A stretch of 64,000 nucleotides of DNA from Streptomyces sp. RPT161 (GTDB lineage Bacteria; Actinomycetota; Actinomycetes; Streptomycetales; Streptomycetaceae). Both the position numbers and the translations under genes were made by a program. Of the stretch, positions 53,560 to 62,013 are shown piece after piece. The stretch covers positions 247,673-311,672 of the forward strand of contig NZ_JAPZVN010000006.1 of NCBI RefSeq assembly GCF_027533845.1. The letters run 5' to 3'. Under the pieces are notes generated by a model, which saw only the letters and a list, made by a program, of their open reading frames with translations, was not told where the DNA came from and made no database searches. The first letter of the stretch is position 1, and every line of letters begins with the position of its first letter.

Positions 53560-53991
53560 ATGTCTAGGGAGGTTAGGGAGCCGGCGGATAAGCACAAGAG
53601 GCACGGCACGAACGTTCAAGTCCTCGCCGATCCATTCGGGAGGCTGCTGTGGACTTCCGCCGCTTTGCCCGGCGCGGTACACCACGTCAAATCCGCCCGC
53701 ACCCGCGGCGTGATGGCGGCGCTGACCGAGGCCGGCGTGCGCTGCTGGGCCGATAAGGGGGAATCAGGGCGCCCGCAGCACCGTGCGCGCCCCTACCGCG
53801 GCCGCTGGGAGACGCTCTCCGAAGGCCAGAAGGCCGTCAAGGTCTCGCCCGCCAGGATCCGTGCGGTCTGCGAACAGGCAATGGCCACCCTGAAGTCCTG
53901 GCGCCTCCTGCGCAAGCTCCGCTGCAGCGCCACCCGCATCACCGACCCGGTCAAGGCCGTCCTCGCCCTCCACATAGCAACCTCAAGCTGA
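53560..53991 (+). pseudogene. IS5 family transposase, C-terminal fragment
   Basis: The frame reads KHKRHGTNVQVLADPFGRLL, ALPGAVHHVKSARTRGVMAA, CWADKGESG and RGRWETLSEGQKAVK, then EQAMATLKSWRLLRKLRCSA. This is the DDE C-terminal two thirds of an IS5 transposase. Upstream of KHKRHG the N-terminal HTH and first Asp region are missing. The usual GYRGAG after ADKG is damaged. It is inactive. Confidence 0.8.
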
Positions 53992-54039
53992 AGTTGGAAA
54001 TGCCTCAGTGTGACCCGTGATTCCCCGATGTGCAGATCC

Positions 54040-54225
54040 CGTTGGGCTACGGGCAGACCGGGCGGCTTCCGGCGGACGTCGAGCACACGGTGGCCCGCTT
54101 CAAGTGTTGGCGGATCCTCTCCGAGGAGGGCGGGCGCTTCCATGCCCCAATTTGAGAAGCTCGCCGAGACCCTTGACGCCGCCATCGGACTCCTCAATTT
54201 CCTGCTTCGCGCTGAACTCTTCTGA
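54040..54225 (+). pseudogene. Transposase C-terminal scrap
   Basis: Two frames give ADVEHTVARFKCWRILSEEG then EKLAETLDAAIGLLNFLLRA, the tail pattern of an IS5- or IS1182-like transposase. A stop and frameshift separate them. A strong terminator hairpin follows 22 bases later. Confidence 0.5.
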
Positions 54226-54247
54226 GCAGAGCTCTAGATCCGCCAAA

Positions 54248-54275
54248 GTGGCCCCCATCTCGCGATGGGGGCCAC
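54248..54275. terminator. 11-bp perfect terminator hairpin
   Basis: GTGGCCCCCAT (54248-54258) pairs exactly with 54265-54275 across a 6-base loop. It lies 6 bases after the stop of the leftward secreted-protein gene and so probably terminates it. It may also serve rightward transcription. Confidence 0.85.
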
Positions 54276-54281
54276 AAGAGG

Positions 54282-55043
54282 CTAGAACCAACACTTACCG
54301 GCGGTATCTTCGTCGTTACTCAGGCAACTCCTGCCGTCCCAGTGTGTCGCTACGTTCAGATAGTGATCAGCGCTGAACCCAATCCCAAAGATTTTGGCGC
54401 TACTAGTGAAGTTCTCGGTTGCGCCGAACGCTTGGTTTCCATTCCCATAAGCCGGGTTCTGCCCATACCATTGGCACGGGCCTTTCAGATCGATCGAGAA
54501 TCCGGTCGCAGACTGGCTGCAATGCAGGCTAGTTGGCTGCGCCCATCCTGGAGTGCCGGCGTGCACGCTAAAGCACCAACTGATTCTCACGTCTGCGATG
54601 GTGGGAATGCCGTCGTCTGCTTTTGTGCAGAAACTGCCAGGCCCCGTCGAGAGCGGGTGCATCGTTGACGGTCTAGTTGTTTCGGCGTGGCTGACTTTGA
54701 AGTCGCAAAGTGTTGCGACTGCCTTGGCGACAGCGTTGGGCGACCAGGACTTTGGCGCCTGCGCCTTAATCTGCTGCGCGCAGGGTAGTACCGAGCCCCT
54801 CGCGGCTGTCACCTTGACGGAGACGTCGGTGACGATTGGAGCCTGTGGTGTCGCCGAAGCCGGCGCAACTGCGATCACCGTCCCGGTGAACAGCAGACTG
54901 ATGACTGCGAACGCGCGCAGTATGCTGCGTGGTGCCCTCACGGACCTCTCCCTCGTGGCGCTGGCCGAGGTTGCAGTGACGACGCCAGCGGTGGTGAGGC
55001 CGGCCGCGGTGGCTCCGGGTGCCAGCTTTCGGGCGAGATTCAC
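54282..55043 (-). CDS. Secreted Cys-containing protein, atypical base composition
   Basis: The 253-residue protein starts at ATG 55043 after AGGGGGACC. Two signal-like hydrophobic segments occur, one at residues 8-29 and a stronger one near 40-65 (FAVISLLFTGTVIAVAPASA), so the true start might be a downstream codon near residue 35. The mature part has about seven cysteines (VLPCAQQI, TLCDFKV, SFCTKADDG, SWCFSVH, LHCSQSA, GPCQWYG, KCWF) and many Asn/Ser/Thr. GC content is visibly lower than in neighbours, consistent with recent acquisition. No enzymatic motif is recognised. Confidence 0.75.
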   Translation of the reverse strand: MNLARKLAPGATAAGLTTAGVVTATSASATRERSVRAPRSILRAFAVISLLFTGTVIAVAPASATPQAPIVTDVSVKVTAARGSVLPCAQQIKAQAPKSWSPNAVAKAVATLCDFKVSHAETTRPSTMHPLSTGPGSFCTKADDGIPTIADVRISWCFSVHAGTPGWAQPTSLHCSQSATGFSIDLKGPCQWYGQNPAYGNGNQAFGATENFTSSAKIFGIGFSADHYLNVATHWDGRSCLSNDEDTAGKCWF

Positions 55044-55184
55044 ATGGTCCCCCTGACGGTGTGTGCTTGGTGAGTTGTCTCCCGTTCAAGCAGCGCCGCC
55101 GAGAGGCGTGCGAGCCCCCGTGACGCGCTTTAGTGCATGACGGCTCATTGCGGGGCCGATGTGCAAGATCGAGGCTAAGAGCTG

Positions 55185-55336
55185 CCGTCCTAGTTCCGTC
55201 CTAGATCCGTCCTTGCGCACTCCGTTCACATGAGCGTATGTAACAAGTCGAATACCTTGTTGGTGACAATCAGACTGCTTCGACCGGTCCGAACGCCAGC
55301 TCATCCCTCTTAGCTGGTGACAATTACGGTGCTTCG
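55185..55336. promoter_or_regulatory. Direct-repeat cluster upstream of secreted-protein gene
   Basis: Three copies of CCGTCCT start at 55185, 55196 and 55207, exactly 11 bp apart, with 4-base spacers. Two copies of a 22-bp motif TGGTGACAAT...TGCTTCG lie at 55261-55282 and 55315-55336, 18 of 22 bases identical and 54 bp apart. Heptamers at 11-bp spacing are how SARP-type activators bind, so a regulator site is plausible. Confidence 0.5.
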
Positions 55337-56136
55337 GCTCAGCATGGGTGCCGGGCCCGGTCATGTGCACGCAGCCGGTGCAGGACCTGACCGTTTCGTA
55401 GTGATGGCAGATTGACCGATCCGGGCCTCGACCATCTCCATTGCCAGTGCGGCCACGCTCGGGTCGGCGTCTGTCACGACTCCTGCCACCGACCCCGCTG
55501 ACCACCAGTGCAATCGACGCACCGCCATATCGGTGGATCGCGCTGGCACCCGCCCGGTGGTACGAGTCTTGCGCACGCCATACGAGCCCCTTGCGCGGTC
55601 ATCCCGGCCCAGTCCAGTTCGTCCAGTTCTGCGCGCCGAGCGGTGATCCGTTCCAGCAGCTTGGGATGCAGCATGCACCGGACCGTAGAAGACCGCCCGG
55701 GCACAGCGAGCAGGAACCGTCGAACCGGCCGCTCCGTCAGATGGCCTACTCCGCAGGCTGCCGCCCACGACCGGCGCGAGTACGCTGGCAGGCCAACACG
55801 CCAGCTCTTTGACCAGCGCCTTCAAGTTGGCGGAGGCGTCGGTGACGCTGCCGAACATCGCGGGGTTGGAGCCGAGCCGGGCCGCGTGACAGGTGCGTAC
55901 TCGTTCGGGCGTATTGGCGGTTTGCGCCCTACCCGCCAGCAGGCCCGCGGGAGTTGACTGGGCGTCCGGACAGTCGACTTGAGGGGGTGCCGCACGGTGG
56001 AACCGATGCTGCGCGCTGGCGACGGAGACGGTGGGAATGGCGGTAATGGCGGCGACAACCTGCCAGGGCAGCCGTGGACCCCGCCGGCGCCATCTCCAGA
56101 TGGTGGCTCGCCTGACGGTGATGGGAAGCACCGAAA
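55337..56136. other. Gene-poor stretch with possible remnants
   Basis: About 800 bases precede the methyltransferase gene. A minus-strand frame near 55600-55700 reads MLHPKLLERITARRAELDEL, which could be the start of a small IS-associated protein. Other frames (for example minus-strand 55361-56170) lack convincing bias. The last part presumably holds the methyltransferase promoter. Confidence 0.3.
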
Positions 56137-57327
56137 GTGACAGAACAGCTTGAGCAGGTACGGCGGTCACCTCGTGTCGAGTTGGGCCGCCGCTTGCGGG
56201 ACATGGGCGCGTTGACCGCGGACTGGATGCCCTCGTTCGAGGCGGTGGACCGCGCCTGGTTCCTGCCGGACATCATGTGGGCGCACGACATGGCCACCCG
56301 ATGCAACGAGGTGGTCGATCGCAGCGCGGATCCGGAAGGCTGGCTGCTGGTCGCGGACTCGGATGTGCCCGTCGTGACGCAGTGGGATGACGGCCGCCAT
56401 GAGGGCCTGGAGCCAGGCCGCGTGCCGACGAGTTCCGCGAGTATGCCGTCGGTGGTGTTCCGGATGCTGCGGGATCTCGATGTCGCTGACGGGCAGCGGG
56501 TGTTGGAGGTCGGCACTGGCACGGGCTACAACGCGGCCCTGTTGGCGCATCGGCTGGGCGACGAGAACGTCACCAGCATCGAGGTGGACCCCGAGGTCAC
56601 TGCACGCGCGCGGGAGATGCTGCAGCGGGCTGGACGGCGTCCGCGGGTGATCTGCGGTGACGGGCTCCAGGGCTGGCGTGAGGGCGCGCCCTACGACCGG
56701 GTCATCGCGACGGTTGGTCTGCGGTCGATTCCGGCGGCGTGGCTGGAGCAGACCCGGCCCGGCGGGATCATCCTGGCCCCGTGGGGCACGGACTTCACGA
56801 ACCGGGACGCCTTGGCGCGGTTGGTGGTCGCCGAAGATGGCAGCGCGTCGGGGCGGTTCACCGGCAGCGTGGAGTTCATGAAGCTGCGATCCCAGCGGGT
56901 GGTGTGGCCGCAGTTCGAAGAGTACCTGCCCGCAGGCTTTCCCGGCGATGCCACGGTCGCGGAGACGTGCCTGTCGCCGCTGTCGATGGTTCCTGATGTC
57001 TCCTTCACGGCAGCGCCCTTCGTCGTGGGTCTGGCCGTGCCGGGGTGTGTGCACACGGTGCAGCGCAGCGACACCGAGGCGCTGGTGTGGTTCATCAGCC
57101 TTACCGACCGATCCTGGGCAGCGGTCCGTTGGCCGGCTGACGGCGACCGGGGCGAGGTGTACCAGTCCGGTGCGCGGCGCCTGTGGGATGAGGTCGAAGC
57201 GGCGTGGCGGTGGTGGGACGGGGCCGGGCAGCCAGGTGTGGACCGGTTCGGGCTGACCGTGCGGGTGGATGGCGCGCATGAGGTGTGGCTCGGCGAGCCG
57301 GAACAGCGGGTGCCGTCCGCGGGGTGA
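56137..57327 (+). CDS. SAM-dependent methyltransferase, PCMT-like (RiPP maturase-associated type)
   Basis: The 396-residue protein starts at GTG 56137. Motif I is VLEVGTGTGYNAALLA (residues 122-137), preceded by SMPSVVFRMLRDLDV as in protein-L-isoaspartate methyltransferases, and followed by SIEVDPEVTARAREML and VICGDGLQGW. Residues 230-390 form an extra C-terminal domain. This long form is the type found beside ATP-grasp or lanthipeptide maturases, where it methylates aspartate in a precursor peptide. No ATP-grasp, precursor or lanthionine gene is adjacent, so it is orphaned or acts elsewhere. Confidence 0.85.
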   Translation: MTEQLEQVRRSPRVELGRRLRDMGALTADWMPSFEAVDRAWFLPDIMWAHDMATRCNEVVDRSADPEGWLLVADSDVPVVTQWDDGRHEGLEPGRVPTSSASMPSVVFRMLRDLDVADGQRVLEVGTGTGYNAALLAHRLGDENVTSIEVDPEVTARAREMLQRAGRRPRVICGDGLQGWREGAPYDRVIATVGLRSIPAAWLEQTRPGGIILAPWGTDFTNRDALARLVVAEDGSASGRFTGSVEFMKLRSQRVVWPQFEEYLPAGFPGDATVAETCLSPLSMVPDVSFTAAPFVVGLAVPGCVHTVQRSDTEALVWFISLTDRSWAAVRWPADGDRGEVYQSGARRLWDEVEAAWRWWDGAGQPGVDRFGLTVRVDGAHEVWLGEPEQRVPSAG

Positions 57328-57485
57328 GTTGCCGGGGTGTCGACCAGCATCCGGCAACGTTCGCCCTCCTGACCACTTCGCATAGCCGTTCGTCCTGAGC
57401 ACGTGGCCGGGAAAGGGCGTTGAGGGGTGATCATAGGGCTGGTAGCTTTCAGTCGACCGTGACACCGCCCGAGGAGGTGGGACCC

Positions 57486-57539
57486 ATGAACACAGTATCG
57501 ACGTGGGTGCTCCCCCTTCCCCTCACGGCCGGCGACTGA
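57486..57539 (+). CDS. Putative 17-residue leader peptide
   Basis: ATG 57486 has an excellent GAGGAGGTGG site about 5 bases upstream and encodes MNTVSTWVLPLPLTAGD before TGA. It ends 55 bases before the alpha/beta hydrolase gene. A hairpin in that gap nearly abuts the hydrolase ribosome site. The layout resembles translational attenuation leaders of inducible genes. It was too short for standard gene calling. Confidence 0.55.
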   Translation: MNTVSTWVLPLPLTAGD

Positions 57540-57551
57540 CGTAGGTCTCGC

Positions 57552-57581
57552 CGGGAGCGCCTCGATAACAAGGCACTCCCG
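57552..57581 (+). promoter_or_regulatory. Hairpin between leader peptide and hydrolase gene
   Basis: CGGGAGCGCCT (57552-57562) pairs with AGGCACTCCCG (57571-57581) with one mismatch and an 8-base AT-rich loop. AAAGG, the hydrolase ribosome site, follows at once. Ribosome stalling on the leader could change this fold. Confidence 0.5.
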
Positions 57582-57594
57582 AAAGGCAACACCT

Positions 57595-58341
57595 ATGTAC
57601 TTTCTTCAGTTCACTGCCGAGTCGTCGTCGAACAGCATGGTCGAGCGCGACTTCACCATCGGCGAGGTCCCCGGCGTCCTCTGGTCGCCGGCCTCCAGCA
57701 CAGCCGATCGCGCGCCCCTGGTCCTAATGGCCCACGGCGGCGGCAACCACAAGAAGCACCCGGCGATGTCCGGCCGCGCCCAGCGCCTCGTGGCTGGCTG
57801 CGGCTTCCACGTCGCCGTCATCGACGCGCCCGGTCACGGCGACCGGCCGCGCACGGCGCTCGACGAGCAGGAAATCGCCGTGATGCAGAAGGCGATGGCG
57901 ACAGGCGAGCCGGTCGGCCCGATCGTCGTTCGCTACAACGACCACCTGGCGGAACTCGCTGTGCCCGAGTACCAGGCGACCCTGGACGCCCTCCAGGAGC
58001 TCCCGGAGATCGGCACCGACGGGCCGGTCGGCTTCTGGGGCATCAACATGGGCACCGCGATCGGCGTACCGTTCGTGGCGATCGAACCCAGGATCACCGC
58101 CGCGGTCTTCGGCCAGCATTGGCCCGATGTCCTGGCCGAGAAGGCGAAGCAGATCACTATCCCGATCGAGTTCGACTTGCAGTGGGACGACGAGCACATC
58201 TCGCGCGAGGAGGGTCTCGCGCTGTTCGACGCCTTCGCCTCGAAGGAGAAGTCGTTGCATGTGAACTCGGGCAAGCACAAGGAACTGCCCAGGTTCGAGG
58301 CCGACAGCGCGGTCGGGTTCTTCGCCCGGCACCTGAGCTGA
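57595..58341 (+). CDS. Alpha/beta hydrolase with Asn replacing the catalytic Ser
   Basis: The 248-residue protein starts at ATG 57595. The fold is that of dienelactone-hydrolase-like enzymes: LVLMAHGGGNHKKHP (oxyanion region), VAVIDAPGHGDRPRTAL, nucleophile elbow VGFWGINMGTAIGVPF, an acid in FDLQWDDEHI and a late His in NSGKHKELPRF. The elbow should read G-x-S-x-G, but codon 58045-58047 is AAC, making residue 151 Asn. A single G-to-A change from AGC would explain this. The protein is either inactive or repurposed. A leader peptide and hairpin precede it. Confidence 0.85.
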   Translation: MYFLQFTAESSSNSMVERDFTIGEVPGVLWSPASSTADRAPLVLMAHGGGNHKKHPAMSGRAQRLVAGCGFHVAVIDAPGHGDRPRTALDEQEIAVMQKAMATGEPVGPIVVRYNDHLAELAVPEYQATLDALQELPEIGTDGPVGFWGINMGTAIGVPFVAIEPRITAAVFGQHWPDVLAEKAKQITIPIEFDLQWDDEHISREEGLALFDAFASKEKSLHVNSGKHKELPRFEADSAVGFFARHLS

Positions 58342-58358
58342 AACCCTGTTGCCCGCGA

Positions 58359-58390
58359 CGCGCTGATCGGGTTCCCACTCGATCAGCGCG
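58359..58390 (+). terminator. 11-bp perfect terminator hairpin
   Basis: CGCGCTGATCG (58359-58369) pairs exactly with 58380-58390 across a 10-base loop. It begins 18 bases after the hydrolase stop. The following 310 bases up to the racemase gene contain no supported gene. Confidence 0.85.
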
Positions 58391-58701
58391 TTCAGCATGC
58401 ATTGGTCAACGGGGCCAACGTTGCCTGACCGGGGCGCTAGTTGGGACCTGGCCACGCATGTTGGAACCAACAGTGACGAGTCCTCCGCGATGAGCAGTCG
58501 CTCCAGGTCGGCGCGGTGACCGTGGTGCCAGAACCGCTTTCCATCAGCCGCTGGTGCCAACAAAGCTGTCTGGCCGGTGCCAACAATGGTGGCCCGTCGC
58601 CCGGGAACTCCTGGACAGCGGTGCCGAGCGGTGCCATCTATCGTGTTCCGGCACACCCTCCGGGCGACGGAACTCCGACCGCGGCGGCTAGCATCGCGCG
58701 C

Positions 58702-59355
58702 ATGCTGGCACTGCTCCACACCTCGTCCGTCCACATCCCGGTCTTCGACACCCTCCGCGACCGCAAGCACCCCGGCTTGTCCTTGCGGCACATCGTGTCT
58801 GAGGAACTGCTGACCAGGGCCCGGACCGACGGGCCCAACGCCGTTGCGAGGGACATCGACCACGCACTTGCCTCGGCGGTAGCCGAGGGGGCCGCAGCGG
58901 TGTTGTGCACCTGCTCGGCGATCGGGGGCGTCGCGGAAACTCGGGCCGCGGCGTTGGGAGTGCCCGTGTTGCGCATCGACCGGCCGATGGCGGCAGCAGC
59001 CGCCACCGTGGCACCCGGCGAAAACCGAATCGCGACGCACATCGTCGTGATCGCCGCACTGGCCAGCACCGTGAGCCCGACAGTGGCCCTCATAGAAGAA
59101 GAGGCCACCCAGTCCGGCCGATCGGTCACCGTGACGGCCACAGTGGTCGACGGCGCTTGGGACCGATTCGAAGGCGGTGACCAGGCTGGCTATCTCACCG
59201 CGATCGCCACCGCCGTCGAGGCCGTCGACGACGCGGACGTCATCGTCCTCGCCCAGGCATCCATGGCAGACGCCGCGAATCAGACCATGACTGCCATCCC
59301 TGTCTTGTCCAGCCCCGCCCTCGGACTTCGCGCCGCCGCTGCCGCTGCGTCATAG
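58702..59355 (+). CDS. Asp/Glu racemase family protein
   Basis: The 217-residue protein starts at ATG 58702 (MLALLHTSSVHIPVFDTLRD); the frame is open further upstream but without coding character. AAAVLCTCSAIGGVAETRAA carries the first catalytic Cys, and VLRIDRPMAAAAATVA follows. The second Cys expected near residue 190 is absent (VIVLAQASMADAANQ). One-Cys members are often decarboxylase-like or uncharacterised rather than racemases. It is cytoplasmic and monocistronic. The N-terminal HTSSVHIPVF segment is typical of the subfamily. Confidence 0.8.
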   Translation: MLALLHTSSVHIPVFDTLRDRKHPGLSLRHIVSEELLTRARTDGPNAVARDIDHALASAVAEGAAAVLCTCSAIGGVAETRAAALGVPVLRIDRPMAAAAATVAPGENRIATHIVVIAALASTVSPTVALIEEEATQSGRSVTVTATVVDGAWDRFEGGDQAGYLTAIATAVEAVDDADVIVLAQASMADAANQTMTAIPVLSSPALGLRAAAAAAS

Positions 59356-59485
59356 TCAGCCAGTAACTGACCGTTTCAATAAGCGCTGGTCCGACAGCCC
59401 GTCTGGATGCTGGACTGCATCCGGTCTTCATGATCGTCGGCTTCTAGCATGGCGCCCGCGCCGAGGAGCGGTGCCTTGCGACCAG

Positions 59486-59918
59486 ATGGGCGCTTTGATC
59501 ACCGGCGCTGAGGAGTTGGCCTTGAGTCTCGACTTTGCCTTGCAGCCCGCCCAGCGCCCCACATCGGCGGCCGAGCGTGCGGCGGTTCTCGCCGATTCGG
59601 CGTTCGGCCGTCACCCGACGACTACGGGGTCCCGGTTGCCGCGGTCGCCTGCCACCACGCCGAACTGCTGGAGCAACCCGTCTACGACGGCCCCTACGCC
59701 CGCGCCGCCGCGTACACATCCTCGGCCGCTGCCGATGGCTGGAGCGCTCCAATCTCGCCGTCGCCGCTGCCACCGGCGTGATGTATCTGGAGGAATCCGG
59801 CATCCCGGTCAAGCCTGCCCGCGAGGACGCCATCGCCCTACGTAACCTCCTGCGGGACCCCGGCTGCACGGCCGCCAAGGTTGCCTTCCTGCTTCGCGCT
59901 TGGCCGCAGGCCACCTGA
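59486..59918 (+). pseudogene. Fic-family toxin-like protein, frameshifted
   Basis: Pieces in three frames read AERAAVLADSAFGRHP, then DDYGVPVAAVACHHAELLEQ and PVYDGPYARAAAY, then GRCRWLERSNLAVAAATGVM and YLEESGIPVKPAREDAI. Together they form a small Fic/Doc-like protein of the Streptomyces type. The HPFxxGNGR AMPylation motif is represented only by a degenerate RSN segment. Two frameshifts inactivate it. Confidence 0.55.
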
Positions 59919-60363
59919 ATCCTTGGCCCATGTCGCCGCATTCGCCACACGAGACAGACGCCGCACGCTGGGCCTCCTCATGATTGTGGGCGTTCCCCCG
60001 CCGGATCGCTCCGGCACCCTCAGCCTCGTCGACATTCCAACGCCGCACCTCGTACCTGGTGTTGGTGGCCCATTAGCCCAGGTGAGGCGGCTTTCCGGTC
60101 ATGCAGGCACATGAGGCACGTAGGGGACCGGAAACGTTACGACCGTGACGTTTCATGTAAATCCGTTCGAGTTGCCGCACCCCCGCGCTGCCCTGCCGTG
60201 GCTTTGTTCTCGAGTCGTGACGGCAGCTGTACGCGGGTTTGGGAGGCACCGTCGTGAGGCGTGTTCGATGTTCACGAGGAGGGGCAGCACCACGGCGAGG
60301 CGGCCCTGAGATCGGCGACCGGCAGGTGCCGCGCGGGGGTCGGCCCGCGCGGCACGTGTCAGG
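59919..60363. other. Gene-free stretch
   Basis: About 445 bases between the Fic remnant and the GNAT gene. I see only short overlapping frames and no strong repeat or terminator. Confidence 0.35.
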
Positions 60364-60876
60364 TCAGATACCGAACGCAGCGGCGTAGTGGACGGTCCCA
60401 CGGGGGAGCGGATGGTCGGCGTCGAGGCTGAGTGCCATCAGGGCGTCATCGGGAACGTCGATGGTCAGCCCGATGCCGTAAGTTGAGGCACGGGTGAACC
60501 CGAACCGGGGATAGTAGGCCGGGTGCCCGAGGACGACCACGTGGCGCTCCCCGAGGGATCGTGCTGCGGCCAGGGCGGCACGGATCACTGCGGTGCCGGC
60601 GCCGGTGCGCTGCTGCTGCGGTCGGACGGCGCACGGTGCCAGGCAGAGAGCTGGCGTGGTGTCGATGTGGCAGCGGGTCAACAGCGCGTGACTCACCAGG
60701 TGACCGGTCTCATCCGCTGCGACGAGGGACAGGCCCTCGATCCAGGCGGTCGGGTCGGCGCGCAGGCTGTCGACGAGGTCGGCCTCGGCGGGGGTTGGGA
60801 AGGCGGCGAGGTCGATGTCGCGGATGCCGGGGATGTCGGCGCTGGTTTCGGCGCGCGTGATCCACATGTTGCCCAT
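60364..60876 (-). CDS. GNAT family N-acetyltransferase
   Basis: From ATG 60876 the protein has 170 residues; ATG 60867 is equally possible. Secondary-structure order fits GNAT: ITRAETSADIPGIRDIDLAA, LVAADETGHLVSHALLTR, then the acetyl-CoA loop in VRPQQQRTGAGTAVIRAALA. The later VVVLGHPAYYPRFGFTRAST and GLTIDVPDDALMALSL identify the YhbS-like subgroup. The substrate is unknown. It is cytoplasmic and monocistronic. Confidence 0.9.
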   Translation of the reverse strand: MGNMWITRAETSADIPGIRDIDLAAFPTPAEADLVDSLRADPTAWIEGLSLVAADETGHLVSHALLTRCHIDTTPALCLAPCAVRPQQQRTGAGTAVIRAALAAARSLGERHVVVLGHPAYYPRFGFTRASTYGIGLTIDVPDDALMALSLDADHPLPRGTVHYAAAFGI

Positions 60877-61189
60877 GATGATCGTGAATCCGTTTCGGAA
60901 GGCGTTCGTGTGGTGGCCCCGCGAGCTCACGCTCTCAGCGAGGGCAGGACAATGGATTCAGGCCACGGCCCGGGACGTGAGGGAGACCCGGACGCTGCGC
61001 AGGGTGGCCAAGAGCGCGGTCATCAACCTCACCTCCCATCCTTCAGTTCCTGGTCAAGCACGAACACGGCAAGGGTACACGGCCGCAATCGCTTCCTCAC
61101 CGTGCTGCCAACTTCGTCGCTGACGAAACTCGTGTACATCTGCCTCCGGTGGTCGAATCCAGGTGCCTTCGAAGGTGAGGTAGAACGGG
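60877..61189. other. Intergenic stretch
   Basis: About 310 bases upstream of the GNAT gene with no supported ORF. It likely contains the GNAT promoter and the transcript end of the DUF1330 gene. Confidence 0.35.
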
Positions 61190-61573
61190 CTACGCCCAGC
61201 GCATCCCGATCGTGGATAGTTGCTCGATCCGCTCCAGCGCGAGCGTCGCGGCGCGTGAGCGTTGGTTGCCGGTCCAGTGCTCGGGAGAGACGCCCTGGAC
61301 CAGCACCGCGTCGCCCACCAAGTTCCCGGTGCGCAGCGGAAGGATCTCCTGGTAGGCGGGCGAGGCGTACCAGGCGCGAGCCCGGCCCAGGTCGGGGAAG
61401 GCTATGACGATCAACGCTCCCTGCCAACTGCCTTCGAGGACGTCCACCTCGTCGCCGTGCACTATGAACCGCCCGCCGAAGAGCTTGAGCGTGGCGTCGA
61501 TGCGCTCCAGGTACTCCACGATCGCCGGCCCCGCAGTGACCTCGCGGAGATGGGCAACGGCGTATGCGGCCAG
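61190..61573 (-). CDS. DUF1330 family protein, possible CTG start
   Basis: The family signature is strong: VEYLERIDATLKLFGGRFIV, HGDEVDVLEGSWQGALIVIA, FPDLGRARAWYASPAYQEIL. The only usual start codon is GTG 61519, which would delete the conserved first strand. Reading further upstream gives LAAYAVAHLREVTAGPAI, the expected N-terminus, beginning with CTG at 61573 and preceded by GGGGAGAG; an in-frame stop follows farther upstream. The native start is therefore CTG, or the ATG was lost by mutation. The protein would have 127 residues. Function is unknown. Confidence 0.7.
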   Translation of the reverse strand: MAAYAVAHLREVTAGPAIVEYLERIDATLKLFGGRFIVHGDEVDVLEGSWQGALIVIAFPDLGRARAWYASPAYQEILPLRTGNLVGDAVLVQGVSPEHWTGNQRSRAATLALERIEQLSTIGMRWA

Positions 61574-61743
61574 GCGAGTTGCAGCTCTCCCCTAGAACCC
61601 GCACCCTCCCGTCGAAGCAGACTGCGTGCTACGCCCCGTCAGGAAGCCGCGACCAGGCCCGCGTGCCAGTCGACTAGGGTTTGCGGCATGCACATGATCC
61701 AATCCCTCTCTGCCACGCACTCCGCAGCGCGAAGGGGGCACTG

Positions 61744-62013
61744 ATGCTCTCCGGGCTGTTCTTCCTCGTCCTTGGCATCGCCATGACCGTGGGCTTCTTC
61801 TGCTACGCCGCCAACGTACGAGGCGTCACCACGAAGAAAGCGCAACGTAATCTTGAGCGAGCCCAGGCGGTCCACCAGGCCCGCGGCCGCCTCGACGCCC
61901 CAACGGTGCTGCCCCCGACGGCCACCGCGCTGGGCATACGTATTCTGGGCACGATCGGCAGCTTGTTGGGCCTGCTCATGGTGCTGATCGCGTGCGCGAC
62001 GCTCCAACAGTGA
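61744..62013 (+). CDS. Small two-helix membrane protein
   Basis: The 89-residue protein starts at ATG 61744. Helix 1 is GLFFLVLGIAMTVGFFCYAA and helix 2 is ILGTIGSLLGLLMVLIACA, separated by a basic helical linker (KKAQRNLERAQAVHQARG). Its TGA overlaps the ATG of the next gene, so both are co-translated. I recognise no family. A membrane-complex subunit role with the next protein is likely. Confidence 0.65.
   Translation: MLSGLFFLVLGIAMTVGFFCYAANVRGVTTKKAQRNLERAQAVHQARGRLDAPTVLPPTATALGIRILGTIGSLLGLLMVLIACATLQQ

Noticed and set aside
55361..56170. 269-residue minus-strand ORF
   Set aside because: Codon bias is weak, no motif is present and it overlaps the methyltransferase start.
58437..58637. 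Minus-strand ORF between hydrolase and racemase
   Set aside because: Short, with no family pattern; probably decayed sequence.
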